Positions 16,595 to 24,862 of a DNA stretch of 29,793 bases are shown here, in pieces. The stretch's first letter is position 1. Every line of letters starts with the position of its first letter. Both the position numbers and the translations under genes were made by a program. The DNA comes from Parcubacteria group bacterium GW2011_GWD2_43_10 (GTDB taxonomy: Bacteria; Patescibacteriota; Patescibacteriia; Veblenbacterales; UBA10138): the NCBI GenBank assembly GCA_000995845.1, contig LCEZ01000001.1:1-29793 (forward strand). The letters run 5' to 3'. The notes beneath the pieces are model-generated. The model ran no database searches and was not told where the DNA came from. It was given only the letters and a program-made list of their open reading frames with translations.

Positions 16595-17513
16595 ATCGTT
16601 TGTTTATTATGGTACGTCTGATTTTTCCCGGCGCATACTAGACGGCTTGCTTAAGGCTGGCATTATGCCTGCTTTGGTTGTTACTACTCAGGCTAAACCA
16701 GCGGGTCGCGGGTTACAAACGAGTTTAACGCCCGTGGCTTTATTAGCCCAAACTAAAACCCTGCCCTGGTTGGCGGTTAAAAGTTTAAAACACGGTTTGC
16801 CAACTGAAATAACTGGCACCGGAGCAGACTTTGGTTTATTAGCTGCTTTTGGCAGAATTTTACCAAAAGAGCTATTAGACTTATATAGATTTGGAATTAT
16901 TAATGTTCATCCGTCAGTACTGCCAAAGTATCGCGGCGCCTCGCCTATCCAGTCAGTTTTATTGGCCGGAGAGGATATTACCGGTATTACCTTAATAAAA
17001 TTGGACGAAGAAGTGGATCATGGTCCGATATTAGTGCAAGCCGACCTAAAGATTGGAGATAGTGACGCTCTTGATCTTGAAGCTAAACTGGCTGAGATGG
17101 CAGTGGCTAAACTAATACAGACTATGCCAGCATATTTAGCCGGTACAAAATCTTTACAAGCTCAGGATCATACCGCGGCAACTTTTACCAAACAAATTAC
17201 CCGCGAAGACGGCTGGGCTGATTTTAGCCTGCCAGCTTTTGTTCTTAATAATAAACGGCGAGCTTTTACTTCCTGGCCTGGTTTATGGACTAGTTGGCAG
17301 GGTAAACGTTTAAAATTAATTGCCACGCAACCAGCAGTCGCCTCTTTAAGGGTTGGCGAAGTAGGTTTGAGTAATGGACTGGTGGCAGTTGGTTGCGGTC
17401 AAGGTTCTGCCTTGATTATTAAATCGCTGCAATTAGCCGACGGTAAAACCCAGCCGGGCCAAGACTTTATTAATGGCCATAAAAATTTTATTGGCAGTCA
17501 ATTGCCTAGTTAG
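16581..17513 (+). CDS. fmt: Methionyl-tRNA formyltransferase
   Basis: Transfers a formyl group from 10-formyltetrahydrofolate to Met-tRNAi. The catalytic triad is visible: Asn108 and His110 in IINVHPSVLPKYRGASPIQ and Asp146 in EEVDHGPIL. The folate-binding loop QAKPAGRG is normal, and the C-terminal tRNA-binding domain (RAFTSWPGLWTSW) is present. The length of 310 residues is standard. Its ATG lies within def. Its last 8 bases overlap tail to tail with the convergent glycosyltransferase gene, leaving no room for a separate terminator. Confidence 0.96.
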   Translation: MAWAKSFVYYGTSDFSRRILDGLLKAGIMPALVVTTQAKPAGRGLQTSLTPVALLAQTKTLPWLAVKSLKHGLPTEITGTGADFGLLAAFGRILPKELLDLYRFGIINVHPSVLPKYRGASPIQSVLLAGEDITGITLIKLDEEVDHGPILVQADLKIGDSDALDLEAKLAEMAVAKLIQTMPAYLAGTKSLQAQDHTAATFTKQITREDGWADFSLPAFVLNNKRRAFTSWPGLWTSWQGKRLKLIATQPAVASLRVGEVGLSNGLVAVGCGQGSALIIKSLQLADGKTQPGQDFINGHKNFIGSQLPS

Positions 17514-19035
17514 TGGGGGCTGAACCAGGGTTTTCATCAGCTCGTTTTTTTTCTGTTACCCAAAAGCCTAAATATTTGCCAAGCATTAAACGAGTTTGAG
17601 CATCAGTTGCCGGTATGGCGCCAAAAATAAGCATAGTCGCCGGGAATAACAACCATTGTAAGACCATAACAATACTTTTAGTCCAATGATGTTTTTCGGG
17701 GCGCGGCGGCAGCATGACCGTGCAAAGGATGGCGCTAAAAATCAGGCCAACCATAGCAATGCTCATTAACCATTGGAGGGCAACTGGGGCGCTGTAAGCG
17801 ATTAAATTATTTTTAACCTGGCTATCCGCCAGCATTAAAGGTAGACGTCCTAAAATAAAGATGATAATTGGGGCCGTGGCCCAGGAATAAACTCCTTCCA
17901 ATTGATTCCAGATATAACGGAATTTAGTGGCAAAAGGAACTCGTTTTGACCGCCAAAAATGATAAGCCATGTAAGCAAAGTTTTCCACGCCATAGGCCCA
18001 ACGGCGCTGTTGTTTATATTGGTTAACTAAACTTCGCCAAAAAGATCCGCTGTAAACCGTATCCATGGAAATAGGCAGATAGATTGGCGTGACCCGGTAA
18101 TTACCATCATAGTAAACAAAGCACTGCAAAAAAATTCTAGAGTCTTCGGTGACAATATCATTCTGCCAAAAACCAACATCAACTAGGGCTTTCATCGGCA
18201 TAGAATGCGAGGAAAAGGTAAAAAGACGTTCTGGCCTGACCAGATCAGTGAACAGCCAAAAAGTTGTGGAGTTCGCAATGATCCTCATTAAGGATGGTGA
18301 ATCCCAGATGTTATTATTGTAAACAGCCACTGGTTGGAAGCTGGTATGCAGGCGGTCAGGATGAGTTAAATAAGTATAAGTTAACAGAGCAAAATAATCA
18401 GGATGCGGACAAGAGTCAATATCAAAACTTGAAACAATAATATTCTCATAAGCTAAACCGAGCTTATCAACATATTCTTGAGCCCGGTGCCCAGCCCAAT
18501 TGATATTAGCGCCCTTGCCCGAAAGCTCACCCACAATATTATTTGGGTGCAAAGTAATTAAAAAGTGACCGAATTTATCAGAGAATTCCTGTTTTAAGAC
18601 CGCGGCATTATGTTCAAAATTTTCTTGATCCTTAGCTTCGCCGGCCAACACGATAATAAATTTATCAGCCGGGTAGTTAGCCGAAGTCAAAGAATTTAAG
18701 GTTGTCCGCAATACAGTAATCGGTTCTTTGTAGGTTGGTAAAAAAATCAAGTGATAAATTTTATCAAAATCCGGCAAGGCTTGGGCTTGAGGCAACCAAT
18801 TTTGCTTTAAAGTCCAGCTGAATTTACGCCAGCCAGCCATCATATGAATAAGCAGATAGGAAACCCTCATTAACCAATAAAGATCAAATAATATGATAAC
18901 GTAAATTGCCCAAAGCGGTTTTACAATTGATAAAACAACGGCGCCAATTAATGTTACCCAAACCAAAATACCCGGTATCATTTCAAAGAGCCGATAAACA
19001 GTAGGTTTAGGCAAACGCTTGAGAAAGGCAAACAT
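17506..19035 (-). CDS. Membrane-bound processive family 2 glycosyltransferase
   Basis: Resembles cellulose- or hyaluronan-synthase-type GT2 enzymes. Two N-terminal membrane helices (about residues 18-70) are followed by the GT-A domain: IFLPTYKEP, the metal-binding SSFDIDSCP (DxD-like), TEDSRIF (acceptor-site TED) and QYKQQRRWAYG (QxxRW). About four C-terminal helices follow (about 385-480), ending in a basic tail. No PilZ domain for cyclic di-GMP is seen. It should polymerise or extend a surface glycan from a nucleotide sugar; the sugar cannot be told. It is the last gene of the operon with the RuBisCO gene, 2 bases after the 148-residue membrane protein, and its end overlaps fmt. Confidence 0.88.
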   Translation of the reverse strand: MFAFLKRLPKPTVYRLFEMIPGILVWVTLIGAVVLSIVKPLWAIYVIILFDLYWLMRVSYLLIHMMAGWRKFSWTLKQNWLPQAQALPDFDKIYHLIFLPTYKEPITVLRTTLNSLTSANYPADKFIIVLAGEAKDQENFEHNAAVLKQEFSDKFGHFLITLHPNNIVGELSGKGANINWAGHRAQEYVDKLGLAYENIIVSSFDIDSCPHPDYFALLTYTYLTHPDRLHTSFQPVAVYNNNIWDSPSLMRIIANSTTFWLFTDLVRPERLFTFSSHSMPMKALVDVGFWQNDIVTEDSRIFLQCFVYYDGNYRVTPIYLPISMDTVYSGSFWRSLVNQYKQQRRWAYGVENFAYMAYHFWRSKRVPFATKFRYIWNQLEGVYSWATAPIIIFILGRLPLMLADSQVKNNLIAYSAPVALQWLMSIAMVGLIFSAILCTVMLPPRPEKHHWTKSIVMVLQWLLFPATMLIFGAIPATDAQTRLMLGKYLGFWVTEKKRADENPGSAPTN

Positions 19036-19037
19036 AA

Positions 19038-19484
19038 CTACACTTGGTTTGAAGCAACGCTAGGACGCTTTAGATTAAAACATAGCCATAGAACAGCTAA
19101 GAAAACTAGGAACCCCCAAGCACAAGCGGGTACGCGCGCCAGGGAGAAAGTCTCCCAGAATAAAGGTCCTTTTTGGATAGCTGGCAGGCACAATTCACGC
19201 CATACTACCCAGCCAGAAAAAACTACACCAATAATAGAGCTAAGTTTAAGCCAAAGTGTCAGTTTCATTTGCCGATAAAGCATCAAACCGCTTAAAACAG
19301 CTAAAATTATAAAAAGAGCTAACCCATAAGGACAAGGTGACAAGCCAAGAATTGACAGTCCGACACAGGAAAGCAATCCAGGTTCTGTCGCTGGCGCCAC
19401 GATTTGCTTAGCGGTAACTGTGCCAGCAAAAAGCGTACCAATAGTTGATAAAATAAAAATTATCCTAAGTCTGGCTGTGTTCAT
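19038..19484 (-). CDS. Four-helix membrane protein with paired extracytoplasmic cysteines
   Basis: Unrecognised family of 148 residues. Four membrane helices are predicted at about 8-28, 53-70, 79-97 and 120-138. With the N-terminus inside, both loops between helices 1-2 and 3-4 face outward. These loops and their edges hold Cys40 and Cys51, then Cys99 and Cys121. This layout resembles DsbB/VKOR thiol oxidoreductases, which have two outward cysteine pairs, but the CxxC motif is absent (the first pair is 11 residues apart), so the similarity is only suggestive. It sits 3 bases after the RuBisCO gene and 2 bases before the glycosyltransferase gene. Confidence 0.72.
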   Translation of the reverse strand: MNTARLRIIFILSTIGTLFAGTVTAKQIVAPATEPGLLSCVGLSILGLSPCPYGLALFIILAVLSGLMLYRQMKLTLWLKLSSIIGVVFSGWVVWRELCLPAIQKGPLFWETFSLARVPACAWGFLVFLAVLWLCFNLKRPSVASNQV

Positions 19485-19487
19485 AAA

Positions 19488-20948
19488 TTAATAAACAATT
19501 TTTGGTTCAGTCCCCCATTTGGCCACCGCCTCAGCTAGAGCTGATTCCGGATTAGTCTTTACATATTCTTTAATGGTTTGTCCACGCATAACTGCTTGGC
19601 GAGCTTCTAAGGCGGCCTCCACTCCCCTTTCGGCTCCACCAGGATGCCCTAAGACTCCGCCGCCCAGCTGAATAAAGATATCACGCCCGAGTTTATTAAC
19701 TACCGTATCAATAACACCAGGATGAAGCCCGCCGGAAGCCACCGACCAAACAGGTTTAAGGCTGTACCAATTTTGCCCCAAGGTATGAAAATTAGCGTCC
19801 GCCTTAGTTTCATTCAAAGATAAGGCTTGATAAGCATGATGTTCTTCACGAGTAATATGAAATTGACTAAAAGAATCATAGCCATTAACTTCAGCTGGGT
19901 TCATAGCCGCGTCAATCAGCTCACTTTCGCCATAGTCCTGCATTTTTGATTTGGGACTGCCAATATGGAGTGAATCAACCCCTAAGAGGCGATAAATTTT
20001 TGCCAAAGTCAGCATGGAGACGCTAAAACCCCATAAACTGCCCTGCCCCCTGATGCCGGCACCAGATTCTCTGGTCATAAAACCATGCATCGCCCGATGA
20101 CCATGAATAAAAAGCCCTGGATTTTTTTGTCGCATAGTGTGAACCGCGGCAAAACCAGTGGTGACAATATCCATCATCATTACTCGGCCGCCTTCCTCGG
20201 CGATTAAATTAGCCCGGGACAGCATGATATCAATATCAGAGTGAGTGACATTACACAAATACAATTTTTTGCTTTGTCCAGAAGCTTCAATATCCCGCTG
20301 GACCTTTAAGATGGCACGACAACGATCTTCAAATTTATTAAATGGCAGACTGGTTAAATTCTCATCATCCTTAATAAAATCATAACTGCCGTCGCCAGCG
20401 CTCCATAGTCTTTTGGCTAAAATAGCCTGTTCGGCCGCTGTTCGTCCAACCTTTGGTTTGGGCACAGTGCCTAAAATTGGCTGTTTTTCGGTTTGCCCCA
20501 AAAGCTGTCTTAAACCATCAATACCGAATCTTGGGCCAGGAAAAGATTCAACTAGCGAGCGCGGAAAACGAATATCAAAAATTCTCAAACCTTGGACCAT
20601 TTTCATGCCAGCAATATTTCCGGCTGGCCCAGCTAAAAACCCGGAAATATTACCTGGTTCAAACAAATCAGCTCGGTAAGCCACCTTAAACATGTGATCA
20701 TGTTCATTGATATCAAAGACAATGGCTTTGTAATCATCGGCGGTCTTCATACCTGAATCCGCTCTATCCTCTACTGTTGTCCAGGTTCCAGTTGAAGATT
20801 CAGCCGCCACTGACGCGGCCGCTTGGATAAACATATTCTCACCCACACCGGTAGCTAATTGCAGCTTGAACTGAACAATCACATATTGTTCGTCAGCCTT
20901 TTCCGGCTGCCAGCCAGCCGGCGCTAAATAATTTAATTGAACGGCCAT
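19488..20948 (-). CDS. rbcL: RuBisCO large subunit, form II/III-like
   Basis: Ribulose-1,5-bisphosphate carboxylase/oxygenase, 486 residues. Residues matching the spinach active site are present: Glu50 (E60), Thr55-Trp56 (T65, W66), Asn111 (N123), Lys164 and Lys166 in GTVPKPKVG (K175, K177), the carbamylated Lys193 with Asp195 and Glu196 in DFIKDDE, His284-Arg285 and His288 in HGHRAMHG, His328 (H327), Lys335 (loop 6 K334), Ser405 in ASGG (S379), and QLGGGVLGHPGG. It therefore looks catalytic and not a RuBisCO-like protein. Between Lys335 and Ser405 it has about 25 residues more than spinach, at the place where form II/III enzymes carry an insertion. Loop 6 is unusual (GSPKSKMQDYG). In CPR this enzyme is thought to act in AMP salvage, forming two 3-phosphoglycerate. 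No small subunit or activase gene is nearby. Confidence 0.95.
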   Translation of the reverse strand: MAVQLNYLAPAGWQPEKADEQYVIVQFKLQLATGVGENMFIQAAASVAAESSTGTWTTVEDRADSGMKTADDYKAIVFDINEHDHMFKVAYRADLFEPGNISGFLAGPAGNIAGMKMVQGLRIFDIRFPRSLVESFPGPRFGIDGLRQLLGQTEKQPILGTVPKPKVGRTAAEQAILAKRLWSAGDGSYDFIKDDENLTSLPFNKFEDRCRAILKVQRDIEASGQSKKLYLCNVTHSDIDIMLSRANLIAEEGGRVMMMDIVTTGFAAVHTMRQKNPGLFIHGHRAMHGFMTRESGAGIRGQGSLWGFSVSMLTLAKIYRLLGVDSLHIGSPKSKMQDYGESELIDAAMNPAEVNGYDSFSQFHITREEHHAYQALSLNETKADANFHTLGQNWYSLKPVWSVASGGLHPGVIDTVVNKLGRDIFIQLGGGVLGHPGGAERGVEAALEARQAVMRGQTIKEYVKTNPESALAEAVAKWGTEPKIVY

Positions 20949-20951
20949 AGT

Positions 20952-21602
20952 TTATTGATTAAGGGTAATTCCGGTAATCACAATGTCAGCCAAAGGATGA
21001 TCATTAGTATTTGTTTGGGCGCCTTCAATTTTATCAATTACCTCCATACCAGATTTAACATAACCGAAATTGGTGTGTTTGCCATCAAGCCAGGGGGTGG
21101 CTTCAGCGGTGACAATGAAAAATTGACTGCCATTGGTATCCGGGCCGCCATTAGCCATCGCCAAACTTCCACGAACCAAAGGATGATCGTTAAATTCATC
21201 TTTAAAAGTATAGCCTGGGCCACCCATGCCGTCGTCAGACCAATCATCATCCCGGGATAATGGATCGCCGGTTTGCACCATAAAATCTTTTATCACCCGG
21301 TGAAATTTTACGCCATCATAAAAACCATCGGCGGCTAATTTAATAAAGTTATTAACCGTTACTGTTGGCTCGGGGTGAAAAATAATTTCAATATCACCTA
21401 GGCTGGTGTGAATGATAGCTGAAGACATATTTCTTGTTAATTGATTTGTGTCTGAGTTGGTCGCTTGATTGGCTTCGGTTTCAGCCTTGGGTAAGGCTTG
21501 TAAGTAGTCATCAGTCGTAGGTTTAACACTTGGTGCCCTAATGGCACAGGCGCTTAATACCAAGGCGGCGGTTATTAGGCACAAAAAACGCACACTAGTC
21601 AT
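20952..21602 (-). CDS. Cyclophilin-type peptidyl-prolyl isomerase, lipoprotein
   Basis: Proline isomerase anchored outside the membrane. A lipoprotein signal peptide ends in the lipobox LSAC with Cys19, followed by a linker of about 40 polar residues. The cyclophilin domain (about 60-216) has the family landmarks TSLGDIEIIFHPE, FHRVIKDFMVQTGDP, GSLAMANGGPDTNGSQFFI and HTNFGYVKSGMEVID. The usual catalytic Arg (in FHRV) and the Gln/Phe of SQFFI are present. It probably aids folding of exported proteins. It starts 5 bases after the small membrane protein gene and ends 3 bases before the RuBisCO gene. Confidence 0.94.
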   Translation of the reverse strand: MTSVRFLCLITAALVLSACAIRAPSVKPTTDDYLQALPKAETEANQATNSDTNQLTRNMSSAIIHTSLGDIEIIFHPEPTVTVNNFIKLAADGFYDGVKFHRVIKDFMVQTGDPLSRDDDWSDDGMGGPGYTFKDEFNDHPLVRGSLAMANGGPDTNGSQFFIVTAEATPWLDGKHTNFGYVKSGMEVIDKIEGAQTNTNDHPLADIVITGITLNQ

Positions 21603-21607
21603 ATGTC

Positions 21608-21913
21608 TTATTTTAGCACAAATAACTGGCGAAGACTTTTCAATATGCCCGTACCACAGTGCTCAACATAAAGATAATTCCACCATTGCTTTGCTTGCTG
21701 TCCTACTATTAGGGCACCGCCAACAGTAAAAGAGATTACTAGCAGTTCGTGTATTTTAAACCAGGTAGACCAGGACAAATTTAAGCCATAGATATCAAAA
21801 TTAGCAATTAATTTTGGTATATACCAGAGCTCAAGCAGGGCCTGCAATAAAAAACCAGCCAAGGCGCCCGCCACGGTGGCTGTTAATAAATATAGGTATT
21901 TTTTAATAGGCAT
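21608..21913 (-). CDS. Small membrane protein, unknown, 101 residues
   Basis: Unrecognised. Two hydrophobic segments are seen at about residues 7-30 (LYLLTATVAGALAGFLLQAL) and 56-74 (ELLVISFTVGGALIVGQQ), joined by an aromatic loop (WYIPKLIANFDIYGLNLSWS). The C-terminal tail is basic. No catalytic motif. It lies one base after the 539-residue membrane protein gene and 5 bases before the cyclophilin gene, so it is co-transcribed with both and could be a partner of the large membrane protein. Confidence 0.7.
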   Translation of the reverse strand: MPIKKYLYLLTATVAGALAGFLLQALLELWYIPKLIANFDIYGLNLSWSTWFKIHELLVISFTVGGALIVGQQAKQWWNYLYVEHCGTGILKSLRQLFVLK

Positions 21914-21914
21914 A

Positions 21915-23513
21915 TTATAGTATTTCTTCTTTTTTTTCTTTTAAGAAATGGAACCAGTCTTCAATTATTCGTAAAATAGTCTTGAAAGGTATTTCAAACA
22001 TGAAATCCAGTATAAAAACAAAGAAATTGTACCGGTCAAAAGTGTTAGATAGCCAACGGCCAAAAGCGATTATCGGAAAAGAAAAGAAATCAATAATAAA
22101 AGAAGTGATGGTTTCGCGGCCGCTAATAACTTTAAGCTGGCGCGCTTGTTGGCGAAGGTTGATGCCAAAAAAACTAACCAAGCTAATAAAGAAGATGAAG
22201 AGGGCGGCTGATAGAACATTAAAGCCCAGGCGCCAAAGTACAAATAGGATGGCGCTAAAAGAAGCCGTAATGGTCAGCGTATAAAGCAAGGCATAGAATA
22301 ACTTTGCCCAAATACGAGGCGACTTATCAGTTAATCGTTTTGAGGTATAAAAATTAGACGTTTGGCCATAGACCAGTTCATTAGTCCCTGCTATCGATTT
22401 TTCTTCATTCTGTTTGTCTGGTGATTTAATCAATAAGGTAATGATCAGCATTAACAGCGGCGGAAAAAGTAAATTGATACCCAAGGGTAAATAATTAATA
22501 TGCCCCAAAACAAACTGTTCATAAGGCAATTCCAGCAGTATAGCTAGAACAATTTTTGTTATAAAAATATAAGCCATGGCGTGAAAACCCTTACGTCTAA
22601 TACGTCGCCTGGTATCAAGCCAGTATTGTTGATAGGTGGAGCGAATTTGCTGTTCAAGTTTTTGCGGCTGGCGGATAAGTTCATCTATTCTGCCAGTATA
22701 GCGACTCAGCATTTGCCGCAATATTACCACCGGCACCAATAGTTTTTTGACTATCGGAATTAATCTTTTACCTAACTTATCATTACTAATTTTTGCAAAA
22801 GCCTGTAGCAGCTGTGGAATTTGAGGTGCTAAATACTGCACCGCCGCCAGCTTGTCTAAATTGAACCAATTGGGATAATAGTGCAGCAACAAATAGTAAT
22901 TCAAAATATCTCGGTCGGCTCGATTAAGAACTCTTTCAACTATGAGAATAAGCTGAACATTTTGAGCATCTGCCGAAGTGGTTAATGAAGAAAAATCCAA
23001 AGTCGGACGAATTAGTTTTGTGGCTAGAGTAGTATAGGCCAGGCGCTTTTGGGGTGAAACTATTAAATTATCGCACTCAACCGCGGTTAAACCAAGTAGT
23101 TGTTCGCGCCAACGAGGAATGTTACAGCCCCGTTGCCTAACCTCGTTAAAAAGGGCGTAGTATTTATTTAATAATTGAGCCAGGTTGCTGACTAAACTTT
23201 CACTAACTGAATCATTGGGTACATATCTGGATAAAATGAGTTCCCTGATTAATTCACTGGCGATGATTGATTCTAGGTTGTCCTGGGGCAATAAAAATTT
23301 TCTTTTAAGAAAGCGACGAATGGCATTTTTACGAAGTAAATTTTCTTCTTTGTAATCAACAATATTGCGCAACTTTTCATAAGCAAAAGCCGGCAAGCTG
23401 GTGATTTCGGAAACATGGATCGCCTGCTCCGGCCGGCGCGATTCCTGCTGGTTGGCATGGTTTAACGATTCCAGTAGTTCACTAACAATTTCTCGGGGTA
23501 TGGCTTGGGGCAT
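21915..23513 (-). CDS. Large multi-helix membrane protein of unknown function
   Basis: Unrecognised family. The first 300 residues are soluble and helical, rich in Leu, Arg and Gln (ENLLRKNAIRRFLKRKF, LIRELILSRYVPND). The rest contains about four or five hydrophobic helices (GFHAMAYIFITKIVLAILL, LGINLLFPPLLMLIITLLI, LFYALLYTLTITASFSAI, NVLSAALFIFFISLVSFFG, ETITSFIIDFFSFPIIAFG). No transporter, kinase or hydrolase motif is seen. I chose the ATG at 23513 because the in-frame alternative at 23534 is TTG; with that start the protein would have 539 residues. A promoter lies 34 bases upstream of the chosen ATG. First gene of the operon that includes the RuBisCO gene. Confidence 0.74.
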   Translation of the reverse strand: MPQAIPREIVSELLESLNHANQQESRRPEQAIHVSEITSLPAFAYEKLRNIVDYKEENLLRKNAIRRFLKRKFLLPQDNLESIIASELIRELILSRYVPNDSVSESLVSNLAQLLNKYYALFNEVRQRGCNIPRWREQLLGLTAVECDNLIVSPQKRLAYTTLATKLIRPTLDFSSLTTSADAQNVQLILIVERVLNRADRDILNYYLLLHYYPNWFNLDKLAAVQYLAPQIPQLLQAFAKISNDKLGKRLIPIVKKLLVPVVILRQMLSRYTGRIDELIRQPQKLEQQIRSTYQQYWLDTRRRIRRKGFHAMAYIFITKIVLAILLELPYEQFVLGHINYLPLGINLLFPPLLMLIITLLIKSPDKQNEEKSIAGTNELVYGQTSNFYTSKRLTDKSPRIWAKLFYALLYTLTITASFSAILFVLWRLGFNVLSAALFIFFISLVSFFGINLRQQARQLKVISGRETITSFIIDFFSFPIIAFGRWLSNTFDRYNFFVFILDFMFEIPFKTILRIIEDWFHFLKEKKEEIL

Positions 23514-23546
23514 AATATTTAAATTGGCAATCAATTAACTGGCGGC

Positions 23547-23574
23547 ATCCTAGCACAAATGCGCAATAAATCAA
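23547..23574 (-). promoter_or_regulatory. Promoter of the operon that contains the RuBisCO gene
   Basis: On the minus strand TTGATT (23569-23574) is separated by 16 bases from TAGGAT (23547-23552), and the -10 box is preceded by TGC, an extended -10 element. The start point would be near 23540. The operon runs through the large membrane protein, the small membrane protein, cyclophilin, RuBisCO, the cysteine-containing membrane protein and the glycosyltransferase, with gaps of 1 to 5 bases. Confidence 0.6.
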
Positions 23575-23578
23575 AGGT

Positions 23579-24829
23579 TTAATCAGCTACTGGTACTAGC
23601 CCGGCCAAATGAAGCGATTGGCCGTCAAAATGTTTAAATACCAATCTGAATTTAGCCACATAGTACGCTGTTTCTAGCCTTAAACTGGAGGCTAAGTTAC
23701 CGTGGTAAGAATCCCAAGCTTCACCCCATTGTGAAATCGCCCGGCGCACCCTAGTCGGCCCGCCATTATACATCGCGGCCAAATATGCTCCCAGGTTTTC
23801 CGGATTAATGGTGTCTTGTTTTTTTATTTCCGAAGGCAGCAAAGTTAAATTATAATCAAGCAAACCAATTTGAGCTTTAATAGCATTGTAGGGATCGGTC
23901 ATACCCTGAACAAAATCAGCGTGCAAAGTGAGTTCGGGCCTTATTTTTCTCAAATTAGCATAAGTAGAAGGAATGAACTGCACCAAGCCGCGGGCGGAAG
24001 CTGACGATTTGGCGTAGGCATAAGAAGCATGCTCATTGGTCGCCAGGGTAGCATAGAAGCGGTGAAGATACTGATCAGCGCTGTTATTCAACAGCACGCT
24101 GGCATCAACATGTTCAATGGCAATGATGGTTTTTACGACTGCTGGATCAATTACCTCAGTTATTAGTTTGCCTGGATCAGCTTTAGATTTAATACCCAAT
24201 TTATTCAGCTCATCATAAACGGCTTGAATTTTTTTGTTTAAGTAGTCCTCCCCGGTCTGAACAATCACTTCATTATTTAATTTATCAGAGTAAGGTATGT
24301 AAACAACATTTTCCAGGCGATAGCGAGTTAGTTTAGCTGTGCTGATGTCAGCAAATACCGGATAGATCAAACCAATAACTCGTAAGTCCGGACGATTGGA
24401 AATTTCAATTAAACTGTTAACGCCATTATCCCCAACCAGTTTGAATTTGTAGTTACTGTTATTTATTAGGGTTAGTTGAGAGCCCTTTTTCATTACACGA
24501 ACTAGATCAAATTCGTTAGTATCTTGGTTCCATAATGACACTATAATTTCCACTGGTGCGGAACGAGAATAGACTATGGGCGCGCGATAAGCCGGGTTAG
24601 CCAATTGATTATCAACTTGTTGCTGCAAATTCTTTTTGGTTGTCTGAATGGCTTGAAGTAAATTTTGTCCGAATATCAAATCAGCTGCCGTCGAGCTAGC
24701 TGATTCGTTTTGCAACAACAAAGCAGCCAGCGGTGTAACACTGGTTGGTATTTCCTCAGCTTTAACTTTTAGCCCCAATAAAGATAACGCAAACAAGCTA
24801 ATTAATAAGGCCGAAATGGCTGTTTTCAT
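23579..24829 (-). CDS. Secreted lytic transglycosylase (SLT fold)
   Basis: Predicted peptidoglycan glycan-strand cleaving enzyme. It has a signal peptide (residues 1 to about 24, LGLKVKAEE), an N-terminal beta-rich region (about 80-180, unknown), and a transglycosylase domain (about 225-400). The catalytic acid is probably Glu239 in VVKTIIAIEHVD. SSASARGLVQFIPSTYANLR (272-294) and AAMYNGGPTRVRRA (351-364) are the next SLT motifs. About 35 residues lie between the catalytic glutamate and the SxxARGLVQF motif, longer than in the core SLT family. An extended -10 promoter lies 7 bases upstream of the ATG, so the message may be leaderless. Confidence 0.88.
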   Translation of the reverse strand: MKTAISALLISLFALSLLGLKVKAEEIPTSVTPLAALLLQNESASSTAADLIFGQNLLQAIQTTKKNLQQQVDNQLANPAYRAPIVYSRSAPVEIIVSLWNQDTNEFDLVRVMKKGSQLTLINNSNYKFKLVGDNGVNSLIEISNRPDLRVIGLIYPVFADISTAKLTRYRLENVVYIPYSDKLNNEVIVQTGEDYLNKKIQAVYDELNKLGIKSKADPGKLITEVIDPAVVKTIIAIEHVDASVLLNNSADQYLHRFYATLATNEHASYAYAKSSASARGLVQFIPSTYANLRKIRPELTLHADFVQGMTDPYNAIKAQIGLLDYNLTLLPSEIKKQDTINPENLGAYLAAMYNGGPTRVRRAISQWGEAWDSYHGNLASSLRLETAYYVAKFRLVFKHFDGQSLHLAGLVPVAD

Positions 24830-24836
24830 TACAATA

Positions 24837-24845
24837 ATTATAGCA
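24837..24845 (-). promoter_or_regulatory. Extended -10 promoter of the transglycosylase, near-leaderless
   Basis: Read on the minus strand, TGCTATAAT (24845 to 24837) is a perfect extended -10 box. Seven bases follow before the ATG at 24829, so the transcript starts at or within a few bases of the start codon. The -35 position is poor. It has the same arrangement as the promoter at 12053, which drives another secreted wall enzyme. Confidence 0.65.
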
Positions 24846-24862
24846 AATAGTCAGGTATTTTT

